A stretch of 64,000 nucleotides of DNA from Pseudomonas sp. FP453 (GCF_030687495.1 NZ_CP117435.1:3538501-3602500), one strand, 5' to 3'; numbered from the stretch's first letter, positions 7,404-15,976 are shown. The notes: generated by a model not told the origin, from the sequence alone. Made by a program: numbers and translations.

Positions 7404-8541
7404 GCTGTTCGACAGCGCCGCCTGCGCTCTCGCCGTCACCGCGCAAGACGGTGCGATCCTGCAAGCCAACGCGCGGTTCTGTGAATGGCTGGGGTTCAGC
7501 GCCGCCGAACTCTACGGCCGGCGCTTCCAGGACCTGCTGACCATGGGCGGACGAATCTTCCACCAGACCCACCTGGCACCGATGCTGCGCCTGCGCGGCA
7601 GTGTGACCGAAGTGAAGCTGGAGATGCTGCACCGCGACGGGCACAAGGTGACCGTGCTGCTCAATGGCCTCAAGCGCGAGCATGCGGATGGCGTGGTCTA
7701 CGACCTGGCCCTGTTCGGCACCACCGACCGCGACAAGTACGAGCGTGAACTGCTCAACGCCCGCAACCTGGCCGAAGCGCTCTTGCAGGAAAAGACCGCC
7801 ACCGAACTCGCCCTCAAGAGCGCCCAGGCCGAACTGAGCGAGGCCTATGCCATCGCCCAGCGCCGCGCGCTGTTTGCCGAGCAGATGGTGGCGATCGTCA
7901 GCCATGACTTGAAGAACCCGCTCACGGCAATCCGCATGGCTTCGGACTTCCTCAGCCGAGGCGAACGCAGTGCCAAGGAGCGCCAGTTGCTGGGGCATAT
8001 CGCCCAGTCCTCCGAACGTGCCCAACGCATGATCGCCGACCTGCTGGACTTCACCCAGGCCCGCGTCGGCCACGGCATCAGCATCAAGGTGGCGCCACTC
8101 GACCTGCACGCCGTAACCCAGCAGGCCGTGGATGAGTTGCGCGTGGCCTTCCCCAAGGCCACCCTGGAACATCACGCCGTGGGCAGTGGCGACGCCAGCC
8201 TGGACGCCGACCGCGTGCAGCAGATCATCGGCAACCTGGTGGCCAACAGCGTGGCGTATGGCGACCTGCAACGGCCCATCACCGTGACTTCGCAATTGGG
8301 CGATGGCGGTTGCACCGTGTCCGTGCACAACCATGGCGCGGTGATTCCCGAGACACTGTTGGACGGGCTGTTCGAGCCCATGACCCGCGGCACTGAACAA
8401 GGCAGCGACGTGCGCAGCGTGGGCCTGGGGCTGTATATCGTGCGGGAGTTGGCCAGGGTGCATGGCGGCGATGTGGCGGTGAGGTCTACCGTGCAAGACG
8501 GCACGTTGTTCAGTGTGCGTTTTGTGCCTGGCGGGCTTTAG
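7393..8541 (+). CDS. PAS-domain sensor histidine kinase paired with RsbQ
   Basis: A 382-residue soluble histidine kinase. Residues 1-115 form a PAS domain (ILQANARFCEWLGFSAAELYGR). A coiled coil at about 115-165 leads into the H-box IVSHDLKNPLTAIRM with His171. The ATP-binding part has an N-box (QIIGNLVANSVAYGD) and G-box (VGLGLYIVRELARVHGG). There is no membrane segment or receiver domain, and no response regulator gene is adjacent. The start at 7393 overlaps the RsbQ-like gene. It likely takes its signal from that protein and passes phosphate to an unlinked regulator. Confidence 0.88.
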   Translation: MPAKLFDSAACALAVTAQDGAILQANARFCEWLGFSAAELYGRRFQDLLTMGGRIFHQTHLAPMLRLRGSVTEVKLEMLHRDGHKVTVLLNGLKREHADGVVYDLALFGTTDRDKYERELLNARNLAEALLQEKTATELALKSAQAELSEAYAIAQRRALFAEQMVAIVSHDLKNPLTAIRMASDFLSRGERSAKERQLLGHIAQSSERAQRMIADLLDFTQARVGHGISIKVAPLDLHAVTQQAVDELRVAFPKATLEHHAVGSGDASLDADRVQQIIGNLVANSVAYGDLQRPITVTSQLGDGGCTVSVHNHGAVIPETLLDGLFEPMTRGTEQGSDVRSVGLGLYIVRELARVHGGDVAVRSTVQDGTLFSVRFVPGGL

Positions 8542-8556
8542 GTTTCGCCTGTACCT

Positions 8557-8659
8557 CCGTCATCGCAGGCAAGCCAGCTCCCACAGGGGATTGGGTTTGC
8601 ACGCCAGATCAGGTTTGCACCGATCAAACTGTGGGAGCTGGCTTGCCTGCGATGACGGC
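8557..8659. repeat. REPIN with arms pointing outward
   Basis: Two REP arms in reversed order: the CGATAGC-side ends face out and the GTGGGAGCTGGCTTGC heads face each other, the opposite of the other elements here. It lies between convergent genes. Confidence 0.85.
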
Positions 8660-8691
8660 CGCCCAGCCACCACAGTTTCAACTGCCTACCT

Positions 8692-9498
8692 TCATCCGAT
8701 GCCAAACACACTACCCTGCATCACCGGCTCCACACTCCCCGTCAACACCACCCCCCCCTCGCCCGCCCACTCCACCGTCACCCTACCGCCATCGCAGTGC
8801 ACCTGAACCCTGGCATCCAGCAAGCCACGGCGGATGCCATTGACCACTGCCCCACAACAACACGACCCCGACCCCAGCGGCACACCCCCGCCGCGCTCCC
8901 AGATGCGCAGGCGGATGTGCCCACGGTCCAGCACCTGCACGAAATGCACATTGGTCTTGGCCGGAAACAATGGATGCTGTTCCAGCGCCGGCCCCACCGC
9001 CGCCACGTCGACAGCCGTTATGTCGTCGACAAAAAACGTGCAATGCGGATTGCCCATACTGCACGCCGCCGGCTCACCTTCGAGCGGCAAGGTGCGGGTA
9101 TCCATGGCCTCGGCCAGCGGCACAGCCGCCCAGTCCAGCGACGGCTCGCCCATGTTGACCGACACCTGGCGCCCCGACGCCCGCACGCAGGTCAACAAGC
9201 CGCGGTCGGTGCGCAGCACAATCGAGTCGCTGCCGGTTTCCTGCATCAGGCGATCCGCCACGCCACGGGTGGCACTGCCGCAGGTTTGCAGTGGCGTGCC
9301 GTTGGGGTTCCAGAACTTGATCCGCGCCGCCGCATCGTCGCAATCGAGGACCACGGCCAGCTGGTTGAAGCCGATACCGGTATGGCGGTTGCCCAGGCGG
9401 CGGGCGATTTGCGCGGTGATCGGGTCGGCCTGGCCACGGCGGTCGATGATGATGAAGTCGTCGCCGTGGGCGTGCATTTTTACGAACGGCAAGGGCAT
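8692..9498 (-). CDS. DapF-like epimerase homologue with an altered active site
   Basis: A 268-residue member of the diaminopimelate epimerase fold. Expected DapF features are present: KMHAHGDDFIIID at the start, NPNGTPLQTCGSATRG around the first catalytic Cys (Cys73, the E. coli number), and SMGNPHCTFFVDD. The second active-site loop reads ERGGGVPLGSGSCCCGAVV. Aligned to ERGAGETQACGSGACAAVA, the second catalytic Cys position is Ser210, although Cys213-215 lie close by. DapF uses two Cys as acid and base, so this protein may act on another substrate or be inactive. A housekeeping dapF presumably lies elsewhere. Divergent from the P-loop kinase gene. Confidence 0.8.
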   Translation of the reverse strand: MPLPFVKMHAHGDDFIIIDRRGQADPITAQIARRLGNRHTGIGFNQLAVVLDCDDAAARIKFWNPNGTPLQTCGSATRGVADRLMQETGSDSIVLRTDRGLLTCVRASGRQVSVNMGEPSLDWAAVPLAEAMDTRTLPLEGEPAACSMGNPHCTFFVDDITAVDVAAVGPALEQHPLFPAKTNVHFVQVLDRGHIRLRIWERGGGVPLGSGSCCCGAVVNGIRRGLLDARVQVHCDGGRVTVEWAGEGGVVLTGSVEPVMQGSVFGIG

Positions 9499-9572
9499 GG
9501 GTTGTCCTTTAGTCGACCAATGGGGGAAGTGAAGGATACTCTGAACCGGCCAGACCTAATCGAGAGCACAGC

Positions 9573-10076
9573 ATGCTTATTGTTTTCAGTGGCCTTCCCG
9601 GCACCGGCAAAACCACCATTGCGCAGGCGCTGGTCCGCCAGGCTGGAGCGGTTTACCTGCGTATAGATGTGATCGAACAAGCGCTGCGCAACGCCCGTGT
9701 GCTGGTCACCGATGTAGGTGCCAGCGGCTACGGCGTGGCCAATGCGCTGGCACTGAGCAATCTGCAGCTGGGTCATACGGTGGTTGCCGATTGCGTCAAC
9801 CCGGTCAAGGAAAGCCGCGAAGCGTGGCAACAAATCGCGGCGACTGCAGGTGTGGCGCTGCTGGATATTCAGGTGATCTGCAGCGACCCGCACGAACATC
9901 AACGCCGTGTCGAAACCCGTACGGGTGATATTGCCGGATTGGCGCCGCCCACCTGGCAATCCGTACTGGCCCATGAATACGAGCCCTGGGATGTATGGAC
10001 ACTCGACACCGCCTTGATCAGCCCGGCGCAGGCGGTCCAAGCGCTGCTCGCAAGAATGAGTGCCCCCTACAGCTAA
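9573..10076 (+). CDS. P-loop ATPase/kinase, AAA_33 type
   Basis: A 167-residue single-domain nucleotide-binding protein. Walker A is GLPGTGKTTIAQ at residues 7-18, then YLRIDVIEQALRN, as in small-molecule kinases of the AAA_33/zeta-toxin group. VVADCVNPVKESREAW is the expected second strand and helix. No antitoxin gene is beside it, so a metabolic kinase is more likely than a toxin. Its stop codon overlaps the convergent L,D-transpeptidase stop by 4 bp. Confidence 0.82.
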   Translation: MLIVFSGLPGTGKTTIAQALVRQAGAVYLRIDVIEQALRNARVLVTDVGASGYGVANALALSNLQLGHTVVADCVNPVKESREAWQQIAATAGVALLDIQVICSDPHEHQRRVETRTGDIAGLAPPTWQSVLAHEYEPWDVWTLDTALISPAQAVQALLARMSAPYS

Positions 10077-11650
10077 AGCGTCGCGCCCATCGCCTTCATC
10101 AGCACCAGGTCCCGCGAGTAGATATCCGGCGCATACACCAAGCCACCCTGGCGATCCACTTCCACCGTCCAATACCCCAGCAACACCGGCACCGGCGTGG
10201 CCAGCCTGAATTCATGGGTCACGCCGCTGGCCAGCAGTTCATCGGTGCGCGCGCGCTCGGCCGGGGTTACCAGCAGGTCGCGCAGCATCAACGGCTGTTC
10301 GACCCGCACACAGCCCGAGCTGAATGCTCGCGGGCCCTTGCTGAACAGGGGTTGGCTGGGGGTGTCGTGCAGGTACACCGAATACGGGTTGGGAAAGCGC
10401 ATCACGATCTTGCCCAACGGGTTGCGCGGGCCGGCTTCCTGGCGCAGGAGGATGTTGCCGGGGCGTGCCCAGTCGATCTGTTCGGGCGCCAGCGGGCGGC
10501 CTTCGGGGTCGAGCACTTGCAGGTTTTGCTGGCGCAGGTATTCGGGGTTGAGGCGGATCGCCGGCAGTTTGTCCTCGCGCATGATGGTCGGCGGGATGGT
10601 CCAGGTGGGGTTGAGGGTCAGCCGGGTGATGCGCGACTTGAGCAGCGGCGTCTGGCGTTCGGCGCGGCCGACTTGCAGGCGGGTTTGCCACACCGGGATG
10701 CCGCTCTGGTACACGCTCAGTTGCGCTGCGGCGACGTTGACCAGCACGCCTTCGGGCTCCAGGTCCTGGGCCAGCCAGCGGAAGCGTTCGAGGTTGATGC
10801 GCAGTTGCTCGCGGCGGATCGCCGGGCTGATGTTCAACTCGGTCACCGTGCCGGCGCCGATCACGCCATCGGCTTGCAGGGAATGGCTGAGCTGGAAGGC
10901 CTTGACCGCCTTGACCAGCTCATCGCGATAGAGTTTGCCGCTCGGCGCGCTGGCCAGGTAGCCGCCGCTGACCAGGCGCCGCGCCAGGTCAGGCACGCGG
11001 GCGTCTTCCGTGCCGGGGCGCAGCAAAGGGCCGCTGGCGATCGGGTCCCAGTGCGGCAACGGTTGCAGGCGCACAGTGGAATAGGTGTTGCGCAGGCTGC
11101 GGTACAAATCGGCGCTGGGGCGAGCCTGGTCAAACCCTTGGGGCATGTCTTGCAGGCCGGCGGCGGCGAAGGCCAGCACTTCGGTGTTCGCGTCACGAGT
11201 CGGCGGCTGGGAGTGCCACAGCGGTTCGAAGCGCGATTGTTGCAGGCGGCCGTAGTGCAGATCCTGCAGGGCTTGCAGGTACTGGCGGCTGCTGTCGATA
11301 TCGCTGCACAGCACGTTGGCCGTGGCGTCCGGCGCAGGCAGGCTATAGTGGGTGGGGTCCAGGCCGTCGTCGGCAAGCAGCAACAGTTGGGCCTGCAATG
11401 CCTGCCGGCGTTCGGCGGACCACAGCGCTATATCGCCCTGCTGCTGGTAGAACGCTTGCAGGCGCGATTGGCTGGCGGCATCGATGTGCGGCGCCAGATG
11501 GGGGCACACCGCAGGCAGTGCCGCCAACGCTTGTTGCAGCGGACTGGCGGAAACAATTGGCACAGGTTCCACCGGCAGCTCGTCGGCTGTCGCGACCAAT
11601 GGTGCAACGAGCAGGCAAATGCTCAAGTAACATGCGTGTTTTTTGAACAA
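10073..11650 (-). CDS. L,D-transpeptidase, YcbB/LdtD family
   Basis: A 525-residue periplasmic enzyme that forms 3-3 cross-links in peptidoglycan. A signal peptide (MFKKHACYLSICLLVAP) is followed by the YcbB scaffold domain, a peptidoglycan-binding module near 240-290 (KAFQLSHSLQADGVIGAGT) and the YkuD catalytic domain. The catalytic stretch is HDTPSQPLFSKGPRAFSSGC with Cys447. I choose the TTG at 11650, preceded by GGAG, because it gives a full signal peptide and no ATG fits; a much longer upstream extension is antisense sequence. Divergent from a second transpeptidase gene 39 bp away. Confidence 0.88.
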   Translation of the reverse strand: MFKKHACYLSICLLVAPLVATADELPVEPVPIVSASPLQQALAALPAVCPHLAPHIDAASQSRLQAFYQQQGDIALWSAERRQALQAQLLLLADDGLDPTHYSLPAPDATANVLCSDIDSSRQYLQALQDLHYGRLQQSRFEPLWHSQPPTRDANTEVLAFAAAGLQDMPQGFDQARPSADLYRSLRNTYSTVRLQPLPHWDPIASGPLLRPGTEDARVPDLARRLVSGGYLASAPSGKLYRDELVKAVKAFQLSHSLQADGVIGAGTVTELNISPAIRREQLRINLERFRWLAQDLEPEGVLVNVAAAQLSVYQSGIPVWQTRLQVGRAERQTPLLKSRITRLTLNPTWTIPPTIMREDKLPAIRLNPEYLRQQNLQVLDPEGRPLAPEQIDWARPGNILLRQEAGPRNPLGKIVMRFPNPYSVYLHDTPSQPLFSKGPRAFSSGCVRVEQPLMLRDLLVTPAERARTDELLASGVTHEFRLATPVPVLLGYWTVEVDRQGGLVYAPDIYSRDLVLMKAMGATL

Positions 11651-11689
11651 TGGCTTTGCTCCAATCCACAGCGGGGGGATGTACTGTAG

Positions 11690-12403
11690 ATGCTGACTTT
11701 TTTGTGCCGCCTCGGCTTGATCACCGTGAGCCTGGCCGCGTTGAGCAATATTGCGCTCGCCGCCAATGGCAACCCTCCTACCTTGTATAGCAGCCTGGCG
11801 CGCTCGGCTCCAGAACTCAATCCCACTGTACTCAAAAGCGCCCTGAATGCGGTGCAGTGCGCGGTCAATAATGGCGAGGAACGCTCCGAGCGCCTGGCGG
11901 TGATTGACTACTCCCAGCCTTCGACCGCCCGTCGGCTGTGGATCTTCGACCTGCGCAAAAAGACCCTGGTGCTGCGCGACCTGGTGGCCCATGGCGCCAA
12001 GTCCGGGGAAAACTTCGCCACCCAGTTCTCCAATCGCGAGGGCAGCCACCAGTCCAGCCTGGGCTTGTTCCGCACCCAGGAGAGTTACCTGGGCACCCAC
12101 GGTTATTCGTTGCGCATGGACGGCCTGGAGCCGGGCTTCAATGATCAGGCCCGCGACCGCGCCATCGTGATCCACGCTGCCGACTACGTCAGCCCGCTGT
12201 GGAGCAAGCGCGAAGGCCGTATCGGCCGCAGCCAGGGTTGCCCGGCCGTGCGCCCGCAGGTGGCGCGCCAGGTGGTGGACAAGCTCAAGGATGGCCAGTT
12301 CATGTTTTCCTGGTACCCGGACCAGCATTGGTTGAAGTCCTCGACGTACCTCAACTGCAAACCCCAACAGGTGGCGAGTAGTCGTACAATCCGTGGCGGA
12401 TAG
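11690..12403 (+). CDS. Murein L,D-transpeptidase catalytic-domain protein (YkuD_2)
   Basis: A 237-residue exported protein. The signal peptide cleaves near residue 24 (NIALAANG). The rest is a YkuD_2-type domain with VIDYSQPSTARRLWIFDL, a substrate loop HGAKSGENFATQFSN, and the catalytic pair HAADYV and GRSQGCPAV (Cys184). Such proteins are thought to remodel peptidoglycan cross-links or attach envelope proteins. It faces away from the YcbB-type gene, sharing a 39-bp divergent gap, so the two wall enzymes may be controlled together. Confidence 0.85.
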   Translation: MLTFLCRLGLITVSLAALSNIALAANGNPPTLYSSLARSAPELNPTVLKSALNAVQCAVNNGEERSERLAVIDYSQPSTARRLWIFDLRKKTLVLRDLVAHGAKSGENFATQFSNREGSHQSSLGLFRTQESYLGTHGYSLRMDGLEPGFNDQARDRAIVIHAADYVSPLWSKREGRIGRSQGCPAVRPQVARQVVDKLKDGQFMFSWYPDQHWLKSSTYLNCKPQQVASSRTIRGG

Positions 12404-12433
12404 CCTGTCCCCATAGATAAAAGAGAGCAACCC

Positions 12434-13180
12434 ATGCTTCTACACCAATCCACCTGGATCGAAATCGGGCAGTTCCTGGAGCGCAGCCGTACGGTGGTGA
12501 TCCCCATCGGCTCCAACGAACAACACGGCCCGACCGGCCTGCTGGGCACCGACTGGATGTGTCCGGAGATCATCGCCCATGAGGCGCAGAAGAACGCCGA
12601 CATCCTGATCGGCCCGACCTTCAATATAGGCATGGCCCAGCATCACCTCGGGTTTCCTGGCACCATTTCGCTGCGCCCTTCCACCTTTATCGCCGCGATT
12701 GGCGACTGGGTGCGTTCGCTGGCCGGGCATGGTTTCGACAAGATCCTGTTCCTGAACGGCCACGGCGGCAACATCGCCACCATTGAAGCCGCGTTTTCCG
12801 AGCTGTATGCCGAAGCCAGCTTCGCCCGCCGCCCGGCCGGGTTTGCCTTGAAGCTGGTGAACTGGTGGGACCTGGAAGGCGTCAACGCCCTGGCCCAGCA
12901 GCAATTCCCGGTGGGCCACGGCAGCCACGCCACGCCGTCGGAGATTGCGGTCACGCAGTGGGCCTACCCGGCGTCGATCAAATCGGCCGAGTACTCGCCG
13001 CAGATCGCCAATACCGGGCCGATTCGCGAAGCGCTGGACTTCCGTGCACGCTTCCCCGACGGGCGCATGGGCTCGGATCCGGCGCTGGCGACGGTGGAGA
13101 AAGGGGGGGAGTTGGTGGCGTTGGCGGCGAAGGGGTTGATCGCGACGGTCAACACCTTCAGCAACGAAGCCAAGCCCTAG
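12434..13180 (+). CDS. Creatininase family amidohydrolase
   Basis: A 248-residue metal-dependent hydrolase. The metal ligands of creatininases are visible: the Glu/His of GSNEQHGP near residue 29, Asp of LGTDW near 39, the His in FLNGHGGN near 115 and a Glu in GHGSHATPSE near 170. The family includes creatininase, formamide hydrolases of flavin synthesis and mycofactocin MftE. Nothing nearby points to creatine use, so the substrate is open. It starts 30 bases after the transpeptidase gene and may be cotranscribed with it. Confidence 0.85.
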   Translation: MLLHQSTWIEIGQFLERSRTVVIPIGSNEQHGPTGLLGTDWMCPEIIAHEAQKNADILIGPTFNIGMAQHHLGFPGTISLRPSTFIAAIGDWVRSLAGHGFDKILFLNGHGGNIATIEAAFSELYAEASFARRPAGFALKLVNWWDLEGVNALAQQQFPVGHGSHATPSEIAVTQWAYPASIKSAEYSPQIANTGPIREALDFRARFPDGRMGSDPALATVEKGGELVALAAKGLIATVNTFSNEAKP

Positions 13181-13200
13181 GCCACACACAGATCAAAAAA

Positions 13201-13290
13201 TGTGGGAGCGGACTTGCCCGCGATGAGGGTGTGTCAGCCCAAGCATTTGTTGGTTGATACACCGCTATCGCGGGCAAGCCCGCTCCCACA
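13201..13290. repeat. REPIN, GCGGACTTGCCCGCGAT variant
   Basis: A 90-bp inverted repeat with heads TGTGGGAGCGGACTTG and CAAGCCCGCTCCCACA. Its arms differ from the commoner GCTGGCTTGC type. Confidence 0.88.
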
Positions 13291-13313
13291 GGGTTTGTGT
13301 GTGTGTGTGCAGA

Positions 13314-13655
13314 CTACTTGCACTCCTGCGCCACCAATTCCAACCGCGACGGCGTCAGGGTCGATGCCAACGGCTTGCGCTCATACAGGAACACCTTGGT
13401 GCCATCCTGGCTCTTGTACGCCTCCAACACATCATCCGCCGCAATCTTGCTGGTCAGCACCACCTTGGCGTGGCGCGAGTTCTGCGTGACCGTCGAGGTG
13501 ATGCCGTGCTTTTCCAGCTTGGGCAGGACGCATTGGGTATAGCCTTCGGGTGTCTTGGTGGTTTGCAGAGTCAGCGTCGGAGCATTGGGAGCAGACACAC
13601 ACCCGGCCAGCCACAACGAAGCAAAGGCCAGGGCCGGGACGAAAAAAGAGCGCAT
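13314..13655 (-). CDS. Small lipoprotein, hypothetical
   Basis: A 113-residue exported protein. The signal ends in a lipobox LAGC at residues 16-19 and is followed by VSAPNAPTLTLQ, so it should be lipidated; the residue after Cys is Val, not Asp, suggesting outer-membrane sorting. The mature part has TPEGYTQCVLPKLEKHGI and ends in a conserved-looking Cys (VAQECK), so a disulfide is possible. No function is recognised. It is 32 bases downstream of another exported-protein gene on the same strand. Confidence 0.72.
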   Translation of the reverse strand: MRSFFVPALAFASLWLAGCVSAPNAPTLTLQTTKTPEGYTQCVLPKLEKHGITSTVTQNSRHAKVVLTSKIAADDVLEAYKSQDGTKVFLYERKPLASTLTPSRLELVAQECK

Positions 13656-13687
13656 AGAAATTCCTGGAAAATAATCAAAAAATCACA

Positions 13688-14332
13688 TCAACCGGCTTGG
13701 ACCAACGCCTTGAGCGATGCGTCAAACTGGCGCAAGGCCGCTTGCTGTACATCCCGCTGCTGCTCGATCTGCGCGGCAATTTCGGGCGCCGCCTTGTCAT
13801 GCACCCACACCGACGGCACTTGCTTGTACACCGAGCCTTCGGCCTTGGCGATGTATTGCAGGCTCGCATTATAGAACCGCGCAATAAACCGCGCCTCGAC
13901 CCGGTCGTTTCGCTGGGTCAGCAGTTGATTATGGGTGTCGAGCATCACCACCACATCCGGGTGCGCCTGCACCAGGGCATCCAGCGTGTCGTAGACCGTC
14001 ACCGAGACAAAGGCGCCTTGCAGCGACCCCATCAGCCAATCGATGGCCAGTTCCGGATCGGAGCTATTGACGAACGCCTGGCGGATACGCTCGTCGAGGG
14101 CATCCTTGGCGCCGTTCATGGCCATGTCGTGGTAGCGTTCAAGGTAGCTGAGGTTGTCGCGGGTGCTATCACTCAACAACACACCGACCGATTGCGCGTG
14201 CTGCAGGGAGTCTACGCTAGCGTCGATGGGTAGCAAATGGCCTGTTCGCAGTTCATCGGCAATGGCGGCGTTGTTTACGGCCACAGTGCCCAGCATCAGG
14301 GCCATCAATGCCAGCTGGATAATCGTCCTCAT
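13688..14332 (-). CDS. Exported hypothetical protein
   Basis: A 214-residue protein with a signal peptide cleaved near residue 26 (NNAAIADE). The mature part is mostly helical and includes YLERYHDMAMNGAKDALDER, VVVMLDTHNQLLTQRN and a Gln-rich C-terminal helix. No catalytic motif or lipobox is seen. I choose the ATG at 14332, with AGGAA upstream; the longer frame upstream is not protein-like. A perfect 12-bp palindrome TTTTGCGCAAAA at 14376-14387 lies in the divergent gap and might be an operator. Confidence 0.7.
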   Translation of the reverse strand: MRTIIQLALMALMLGTVAVNNAAIADELRTGHLLPIDASVDSLQHAQSVGVLLSDSTRDNLSYLERYHDMAMNGAKDALDERIRQAFVNSSDPELAIDWLMGSLQGAFVSVTVYDTLDALVQAHPDVVVMLDTHNQLLTQRNDRVEARFIARFYNASLQYIAKAEGSVYKQVPSVWVHDKAAPEIAAQIEQQRDVQQAALRQFDASLKALVQAG

Positions 14333-14464
14333 CGCGCATTTCCTTGAACAGCGTTTCGATGGGGCAATTTTGCGCTTTTGCGCAAAAAACAGAACTTGCA
14401 ATCGGTGATGGTGACTATTATCTGAACCGATAGTGCCTACATAAAAATAGATAAGGACCCGACC

Positions 14465-14710
14465 ATGAAGCCCCACCAGAAAACCTTCGACCGCATCCGC
14501 GAAGCCGTTCTACCGGAGTTTCGCGAGCGGGTCGCCGATTACCTGGTCGATTATGAAAGCGTATTGCAGGACGAAACGGCCGACGCCGATCTGCGCTGCG
14601 CCAGCGCCCAGCAATTGCGCGGCTACCTGCGCGGCTTGAACACCATGCGCGTGCTGGGCATGGCCGACTGGGAAGACCTGGACCGCCGCGTCGCCCAGGA
14701 ATGGCTGTAA
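14465..14710 (+). CDS. Small hypothetical protein, helical
   Basis: An 81-residue soluble protein rich in Arg, Asp and Glu. The sequence AVLPEFRERVADYLVDYES is a strong amphipathic helix, and LRCASAQQLRGYLRGLNTMR a second. Nothing suggests an enzyme or a membrane location. Its size and composition are like small phage-adaptor or conserved Pseudomonas proteins of unknown role. It starts 5 bases after GGACC and is divergent from the exported-protein gene. Confidence 0.65.
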   Translation: MKPHQKTFDRIREAVLPEFRERVADYLVDYESVLQDETADADLRCASAQQLRGYLRGLNTMRVLGMADWEDLDRRVAQEWL

Positions 14711-14713
14711 CCC

Positions 14714-15346
14714 CTAGAGCGCAGGGCGCGGCAGGTTGACCCAGGCCTGCACCGACGGCCGTTGCCACTGGCGTTGCGCATAGGCGACCAACTCGGCGGG
14801 CACGCTGTCACCGTTGAGGATCAGGCGATTGAGCATCACCGCCAGATCCACGTCGACAATCGACCAGGTGCCGAACAGGTAGTCCGGGTTACCTGCCAAC
14901 AATGCTTGCGCCGCAGCGATCAACTTCTGCGCTGCCGCCTGGGCCACGGGCGATAACGGCGGCATCTTCTGCCCGCAGAACACCACCAGCGTCGAACGTT
15001 CCTGGCGAATCGGCAGCAAATCGCTGCGCAGCCACGCCTGCACCTGCCGCGCCCGCGCGCGTTGCTTGGGGTCGGCCGGGTAGAGCGCTGGCTCGGGATA
15101 GGTCTCTTCCAGGTACTCAGTGATCGCCGACGATTCCGACAGTGCAAAATCGCCCTCCTCCAGGGTCGGCACGCGCTGGGTCAGGGACAGCCTGGCAAAG
15201 TCGGCCGTCTGGTTTTGCGCGGCGTCCAGGTCCAGGGTCACGGTCTCGAAGGCCAGGCCTTTTTCCCGCAGGGCCACAAACACAGACATTGCATAGGGGC
15301 TGGTGAAAAGATTATCGATGTACAGGCGCAGCGAACGTGGGTGCAT
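14714..15346 (-). CDS. Glutathione S-transferase, YfcF-like
   Basis: A 210-residue enzyme that conjugates or reduces substrates with glutathione in the cytosol. The N-terminal thioredoxin fold has LYIDNLFTSPYAMSVFVALREKG, shown here as two parts: a strand then the SPY segment near residues 15-17, where GSTs place the activating Ser or Tyr. RVPTLEEGDFALSESSAIT is the glutathione-binding cis-Pro and Glu-Ser motif. The C-terminal helical domain has FGTWSIVDVDLAVMLNR. The ATG at 15346 follows GAGGA. Stop is 3 bases from the convergent small gene. Confidence 0.87.
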   Translation of the reverse strand: MHPRSLRLYIDNLFTSPYAMSVFVALREKGLAFETVTLDLDAAQNQTADFARLSLTQRVPTLEEGDFALSESSAITEYLEETYPEPALYPADPKQRARARQVQAWLRSDLLPIRQERSTLVVFCGQKMPPLSPVAQAAAQKLIAAAQALLAGNPDYLFGTWSIVDVDLAVMLNRLILNGDSVPAELVAYAQRQWQRPSVQAWVNLPRPAL

Positions 15347-15439
15347 GGCAGGGCTCCTCGGGTGAAATCTCACGCTACGAGATCTGTGGCGGGAAAGACA
15401 ATGGCAGGTTTTTATAGGGGTATTCCTGACGGGAATGAC

Positions 15440-15976
15440 CTACCCGGCGAACCCGCCCTTGTCCAAAAATGCTTGCTCCTCCTCAGTACTGGCGCGAGCC
15501 AACACCTGATTGCGATGAGGAAACCGCCCAAAGCGCTGGATAATCTCGGCGTGCTCCTTGGCCCAGTGGTAGGTGTTGGCGTCCAGCGTCTGGTTGAGGG
15601 CCAGGGAACGCTGCTGGTCCGCCGGGTCTTCCGAATGCTCGAACGGCAGGTAGCAGAACGCACGCAACGCAGGCACGATCAACTGATCCCACCCGGCCTC
15701 GACCATGCGCCCGGCATACAAGCGCGCCAACGGGTCGGTGGCGAACATATGGGCCGTGCCGCGAAAGGCATTGCGCGGGTATTGGTCGAGCAGGATCAGC
15801 AGGGCCAGGGCGCCTTCTGCCGAGTCCAGCCAGCTTTCCAGCTCGCGGCGGGCGGCTTGCAGGTGGGCGCTGTGGAAGGTGTCGCGAAAGCTGGCGTCGA
15901 AGGCCTCGTCCTTGGCGAACCAGCGTTTGGGGCCGGCGTTTTGCCAGAAGTCGATGACGGATTGTGGGGTGGTCAT
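15440..15976 (-). CDS. DUF924 family protein
   Basis: A 178-residue soluble helical protein. Typical DUF924 segments are VIDFWQNAGPKRWFAKDEAFD at the start, LALLILLDQYPRNAFRGTAHMF in the middle and FCYLPFEHSEDPADQQRS later, with the DQYPRN motif near residue 80. Structures of the family show a TPR-like helical fold; no biochemical role is established. The ATG at 15976 fits the family start. A chimeric REPIN lies just upstream. Confidence 0.85.
   Translation of the reverse strand: MTTPQSVIDFWQNAGPKRWFAKDEAFDASFRDTFHSAHLQAARRELESWLDSAEGALALLILLDQYPRNAFRGTAHMFATDPLARLYAGRMVEAGWDQLIVPALRAFCYLPFEHSEDPADQQRSLALNQTLDANTYHWAKEHAEIIQRFGRFPHRNQVLARASTEEEQAFLDKGGFAG

Noticed and set aside
9995..11689. 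A 564-codon forward frame opposite the L,D-transpeptidase
   Set aside because: It is the antisense shadow of a conserved gene, rich in Gln and Arg, with no domain of its own.
10073..12430. A 785-residue reading frame containing the L,D-transpeptidase
   Set aside because: The upstream part runs antisense through the second transpeptidase gene and has no signal or family match. The TTG at 11650 gives a proper signal peptide and ribosome site.
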